Below, one piece after another: positions 58,900 through 64,000 of a DNA stretch of 64,000 bases. How positions within the stretch are numbered: the stretch's first letter is position 1; the number at the start of each line of letters is the position of its first letter. Where the stretch lies: positions 1,178,001 to 1,242,000 of the forward strand of contig VTFK01000020.1 of NCBI GenBank assembly GCA_009617715.1, given 5' to 3'. The notes beneath the pieces are model-generated. The model was not told the DNA's origin and did no database searches. It saw nothing but the letters and a program-made list of their open reading frames with translations. A program made the position numbers and the translations under genes. Source of the DNA: Plectrocnemia conspersa. Taxonomy: Eukaryota; Arthropoda; Insecta; Trichoptera; Polycentropodidae.

Positions 58900-59060
58900 A
58901 TTAATTTTACACACGAGGGTTGATAAATTGATATCGCTCTTTGGGGTGGAAATCCACGGTTGTTAGTATTAGCTGATAATGTGGCTGCAATACCTGTTTG
59001 CTGTTACAAAATACCTGTCGGTGAGGCCCTTTGCCTCCCCAGGCACAGAGGTAATAAACC
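58900..59060. promoter_or_regulatory. Short moderate-GC intronic island
   Basis: GC-enriched block with GTGAGGCCCTTTGCCTCCCC. The 61-codon antisense frame shows no domain. Candidate regulatory DNA. Confidence 0.22.
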
Positions 59061-60040
59061 ATCGAAGTGTGATTAAAAATAAATATGTACACATATATTT
59101 GATTATAAAAAATATTAAATAAAATAATTAATTCATTATTTTTTCATCTAAAGATATGATTTGCTTTGATGGAAATATAAGAGATATTTAGAAATGTTTA
59201 TCACCTCTGACCCATAGGGGAGCATCTGTGGTTACCATAGAGTTTGCCAGATTCAGTTACCGGAAATAAGCTATGATTTAGACGAGGGAAATGTATTTCG
59301 CGATGGGAAAAAATGTATATTATTATGTATGAAAATTGAGAGGGGAAAATGGAGTGCTCGGTTTCCTTTGAATCAATTGTAACTGACTGTAGTATTAGTA
59401 TATGTAGTAAAAATATATATAGATACTAATGTAAACATTTTTTTTAAATATGAGATAAGGCATTGTTATCATTGCAATAATATGGAATCATGCAGCTTTT
59501 AAAAAAAGCTCCTCTTTGTGTTTACTAGAATATGATACTCTACATTTATTTCAATACTGTAATTGGTTATACAATATTTAAAAGTAAACTCCATACTGAT
59601 TTTCCATCTCGATTGTACTACTATATTTTTTCTTCGAGCTGATATAATCTTAATATGTTTTGACTTATTTTTGTGCTTTTAAATATTGCCTTTCAATATT
59701 TCAATACTACTGTTTCTCAAAATATATTTTATAGTATCAAATGGTTAAAGAGTAATGATTTGAATAAATAGTTTACAAAAAAATATAGGTATTCATAAGC
59801 ACAGTTAACTGTTGTAAAAATATTATATTTAAAAGAATCATTTTGCATGATTATTTATTTTATTTTATGTTTTACAGTCCATTTTTTTAATGTAATTGTA
59901 GAATTATATATATGTAAAGTATATAATTTAAATTAACGCAATTAGCTTATTTTTATACCACATAAGCACGACCTAGTTGTATATTTATAAATCGTCCCGA
60001 TATTCATCCGGGTAAATATAAAAAAATATTATAATTTATA
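59061..60040. other. AT-rich intron, nothing supported
   Basis: No feature recognised. Confidence 0.4.
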
Positions 60041-60084
60041 TACTAAAACATATTTATTCAATCTCCATGACGAGATAAAAATAT

Positions 60085-60185
60085 AAAAATCCCAAGTTCA
60101 TATGGGATTTGAGTCCAGGTCTTTCAGGTATTATACATCGACTTATACTATTAGTCTATCACCCAAATGTGATCAAAATACCAAG
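60085..60185 (-). mobile_element. SINE head fragment
   Basis: CATATGGGATTTGAGTCCAG followed by GTCTTTCAGGTATTA matches 55269-55303 (there TGAACTCAG). On the minus strand it is a tRNA-like box B context (GGACTCAAATCC). The rest of the element is absent or decayed. Confidence 0.45.
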
Positions 60186-60189
60186 CGGG

Positions 60190-61439
60190 CGATTCTCTTT
60201 AAGAGTGCATTTTAGATTTAATAATATTAATAATAATAATAAATTATAATACTGGAACAAATTAATATAATTAATTTGGTAAAATTAAAAAATACCCTTA
60301 ATTAACATAAAATTAAATATTGTTTTAAATAAAGATTTGTATATATTTAATAAATTATATTATACATTTTAAATTAATATATAAAAATAAAGTTTTACAA
60401 TAAAATAAAAATAGTGTAGTAACATATATTTTTTACTGCATAACATATTATCTATAATTGATAAAATATATTTTCTTCAAAAATATATACTACATATTTT
60501 ATAAGGAATTTTTGCTACAAAGATAATATTATTATATTTAAATAAAAATTACAAAATTTTCTACTTTGCTATTGTGCTTTTATTATAATAGATTTTTTTT
60601 AGATTTAAAATTATGTTTTAAAATATTTTTTCTTGAAAATAAAATAAAACTATTCTTAGGAATATAATATTTTTTTCAAAGCACAACTTATAATCTTAAT
60701 TATTATAAAATAAATATTTTTTTTAAATATCTTACCTTTTTTTGATACTATTTTTGATACAAATTATAAAACATTACATAATTTCCCAATTAGTTATTTT
60801 TTATTACTAACATTTTTAGCATTTTAATCAATTTTTAAATGAATATTTTATTTGTGATATTAAAGTAATAATATAATTATAAAATAATTTTAATGTAATA
60901 TTTTATTGTTTAATACTAATATTGTTTGATATATAATATAAATAACCATGACACTAATTAAATTCTTATCTGATTCTAATGTTATCAAGTTTTTATCTAG
61001 TATATATTTTTAATTTGTTAAGAAGTTCACCTTTACTATAAAATTAAATAAAAACACCTTATAATAGTATTGTTTTATTAATTAGGCAGTTCTTCAAAAT
61101 TATACATTACTTGTATATTTAACTGCAATATCGATTATACTGTTAAAAAATATTATAAAAAATTATAAATCAGAGCATTTTTTAACTAATAGTGCGTCTT
61201 AAATACCAAAATAATATTGGGTCAAAAACATTTTATTTAATAATTTTAATTACTATATATTATATTTTATTATTTTAAATCATAAAAATATAATTGCATA
61301 TGTTTAATATTTAATTAAAGCAAAAATAAAAAAAAAATAATGCCGCTACAAATCGTCAAATGTAATTTTACATAAAAACCGAGTCTTAATAAATAAATCT
61401 TTGTGGCAAAAATATTGTTTTACATCGTAATTTATGAAT
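60190..61439. other. Very AT-rich intron, nothing supported
   Basis: Low-complexity A/T. No feature recognised. Confidence 0.45.
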
Positions 61440-61815
61440 ACAAGGAAAGTGCCTGAAATATTTTCACACCCCCACCACTTGTAAAAGGGGGTGGGGCGTC
61501 TCAGTCTCCGGCAGGGGTGTTAAATGAGCTCCCGCTTATTATCGCCATAAGCCCGCTCGCGCGCCATCTTGCTTACTAATTGCCATTGTCGGCAACTTTT
61601 CACGTCGGGAAATTTGCAAATTTGCCTAACGAGTTAATTAACAAGCGCGCGCCAACCGGTTGCTACAATCGACTTACGCAAAATGTTCGACAGCCGATTT
61701 TATCCACTTTGGGGCCGTGTTGTATCCCATTACGATTTGGAGCGCGTCGCTCGCGGATTTAACCCTTCGCACGCGCGCGCCCCTAGGGGTGCGTTTCGTT
61801 CAGCTTTATTCATAT
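61440..61815. promoter_or_regulatory. Intronic CG-rich island with clustered GCCAT
   Basis: Three GCCAT cores (61544-61548, 61563-61567, 61582-61586) fall within 43 bp. The middle one is GCCATCTT, the YY1/Pho consensus in reverse. A G-rich strip AAAGGGGGTGGGGCG, part of a small inverted repeat with CACCCCCACC, lies about 60 bp upstream. Pho plus G-rich (Spps/KLF-type) sites are typical of Polycomb response elements in flies; a role here is inferred. No coding frame. Confidence 0.35.
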
Positions 61816-62599
61816 TAATTTAATTGTCGGCTAACTGGAATAATATTGTCAATTTATGTAGTGATTTTAGCAATTATGTACGTTAATAACGTTCTTCTTT
61901 GTACTTTTCTACTATTGAAATTCGAGGACAATACATTTTTTTTATGTATATGGAATATATTGTATATTATTATTAATTTAAGATGATTGTGATCTAATTG
62001 ATTATTTTAGTAAAAAAATAATATTTTCATTTTATTATTGTAAATGTATTTAGCTTTAATTAATTCAAGAAAAATGTTATAATTTAGTTTGATTAAAATG
62101 TATATTCAATATTTTAATTATTTTTTTATTAGAAATAAGCATTTATTATTAGAAAACTATGTTTTCTAAATACGTATTTATTGCATCATTAAAACCTTAT
62201 AAATAAATCAATCTCCTACTATATAATTTGCTTTTAAGATATTGTGACATTATTCAATTTTTTTATATGTTAAATTGTGCCATATGCGTAAAAAATATGC
62301 ACTAAAAAATGTTTTTACAATCAGGAAAAATGTCACCTAATTTCAATTATAGTTGAATCATTTTAAAGCTAATTAAAAACTTCATTAATCCATAGTTTTC
62401 ATAACACTTTAATCAACTAAATAAATTCAGTAATTACAATATTTCCTACCGATAGTCACTTAATAGGCAGTCTGATAATCAAGATGCTTTCAATAAAAAA
62501 TATTTTAGATAATAAATATGATTATAAAGAAAGCTTATATTACCATGGAGCGCAAATCTTTACATAGAAAAAGAGTCCTTAGTTAAAATTTACGTTTGC
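61816..62599. other. AT-rich intron, nothing supported
   Basis: No feature recognised. Confidence 0.4.
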
Positions 62600-62870
62600 T
62601 TTTTTTCGCTTGGTTGAAGCGATTGCTTCCGTTAAAGCGGAAACTCGTTCACCGGAATTGATATGATTTGCGACTATGACGGGGCATTTGTATTGAAAAG
62701 TAAAAGGTCACAGCCAGGAGGCTTAAAGGGGATCAAAACTTTTCACTTAGCCGACATGACTCCATTACCGGGGACCTTAGTTGTCTGGCGTCGCCAAATC
62801 CTCGAAATTGCAAAGTGGAACGTACCGTTTCCAATTTTAATCTTTACTACAATTATTGCATTTGAATAAC
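62600..62870. promoter_or_regulatory. Moderate-GC island ahead of exon 2
   Basis: Non-repetitive GC-moderate block with CACTTAG (contains a TAAGTG NK2-type core on the minus strand). The 68-codon frame has no domain and no splice signals that join the slouch frame. Candidate enhancer. Confidence 0.27.
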
Positions 62871-63168
62871 ATTTAATATATGTGAAAATTATGTATTCCT
62901 TCTACTTCAATTCCAAGAAGATGTTTGTTTGAAGCTGGTCTAGATTAAAATTGAATAACAAGAAAGTGAGTCACTCATTTCAAAATACATATACATATAT
63001 AATTTGTCCGGCAACATGAAATGAATTTAACATAAAAATGCAATGATCAAAGACATAGCAATAGCATACCTGATAAATATTGTTCATATCTGACAAAATG
63101 GTTCGGCTAGTTTTAAATGGAAGTTATTTAAATAATTTATGGGTTATACGTTTACAAAGGTAATTTAA

Positions 63169-64000
<832 letters not shown>

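Overview
The window looks like AT-rich insect nuclear DNA, probably a beetle, although the order is inferred and not proven. The base composition, the short GT-AG introns (58-77 bp) in one gene next to a 15.5 kb intron in another, and the many decayed DNA transposons, foldback elements, tRNA-derived SINEs and non-LTR retrotransposon scraps all fit an insect. Nothing prokaryotic was seen.

Two protein-coding genes are well supported. The first, at 15827-17805 (+), is a complete six-exon glycoside hydrolase family 1 gene (beta-glucosidase/myrosinase-like) with a signal peptide and both catalytic glutamates. Its intron phases join into one 547-codon frame. The second is the NK1-class homeobox gene slouch (slou/S59/NK1). 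Its first coding exon is 46948-47638 (+), its second is 63191-63525 (+), and the rest lies beyond the window. The second exon ends inside the homeodomain after residue 44, the classical NK-type intron position.

Layout: 0-15.8 kb is AT-rich intergenic DNA with moderate-GC islands (candidate conserved regulatory blocks), a degenerate tandem array of about 390 bp period (3.4-5.0 kb), reverse-transcriptase scraps, a SINE, and a long palindrome set in (TA)n tracts (14.9-15.35 kb). The GH1 gene follows. From 17.8 to 46.5 kb is a 29 kb desert holding more islands, two inverted copies of a foldback element (28.1 and 41.6 kb), two Tigger/pogo-like deletion derivatives (29.9 and 32.2-32.9 kb), one copy of an 880 bp TA-flanked transposon (34.9 kb), further paired repeats, and two orphan exon-like ORFs (43.1 and 45.5 kb). 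From 46.5 to 64 kb is the slouch locus. Its first intron carries an AT-rich satellite-like array of about 150 bp period bracketed by direct repeats (48.3-51.0 kb), a second copy of the 880 bp transposon (56.5 kb), and islands at 51.8, 55.8, 58.9, 61.4 and 62.6 kb.

The likely biology is a developmental transcription-factor locus (slouch specifies muscle-founder and neural identities in Drosophila) with a large regulatory landscape into which a self-contained beta-glucosidase gene and many mobile elements have been placed. I did not find an obviously new multi-gene system. The most unusual items are the GH1 tail that seems to be coded by flanking, island-like DNA, the intronic satellite framed by direct repeats, the TA-embedded palindrome and the foldback families.
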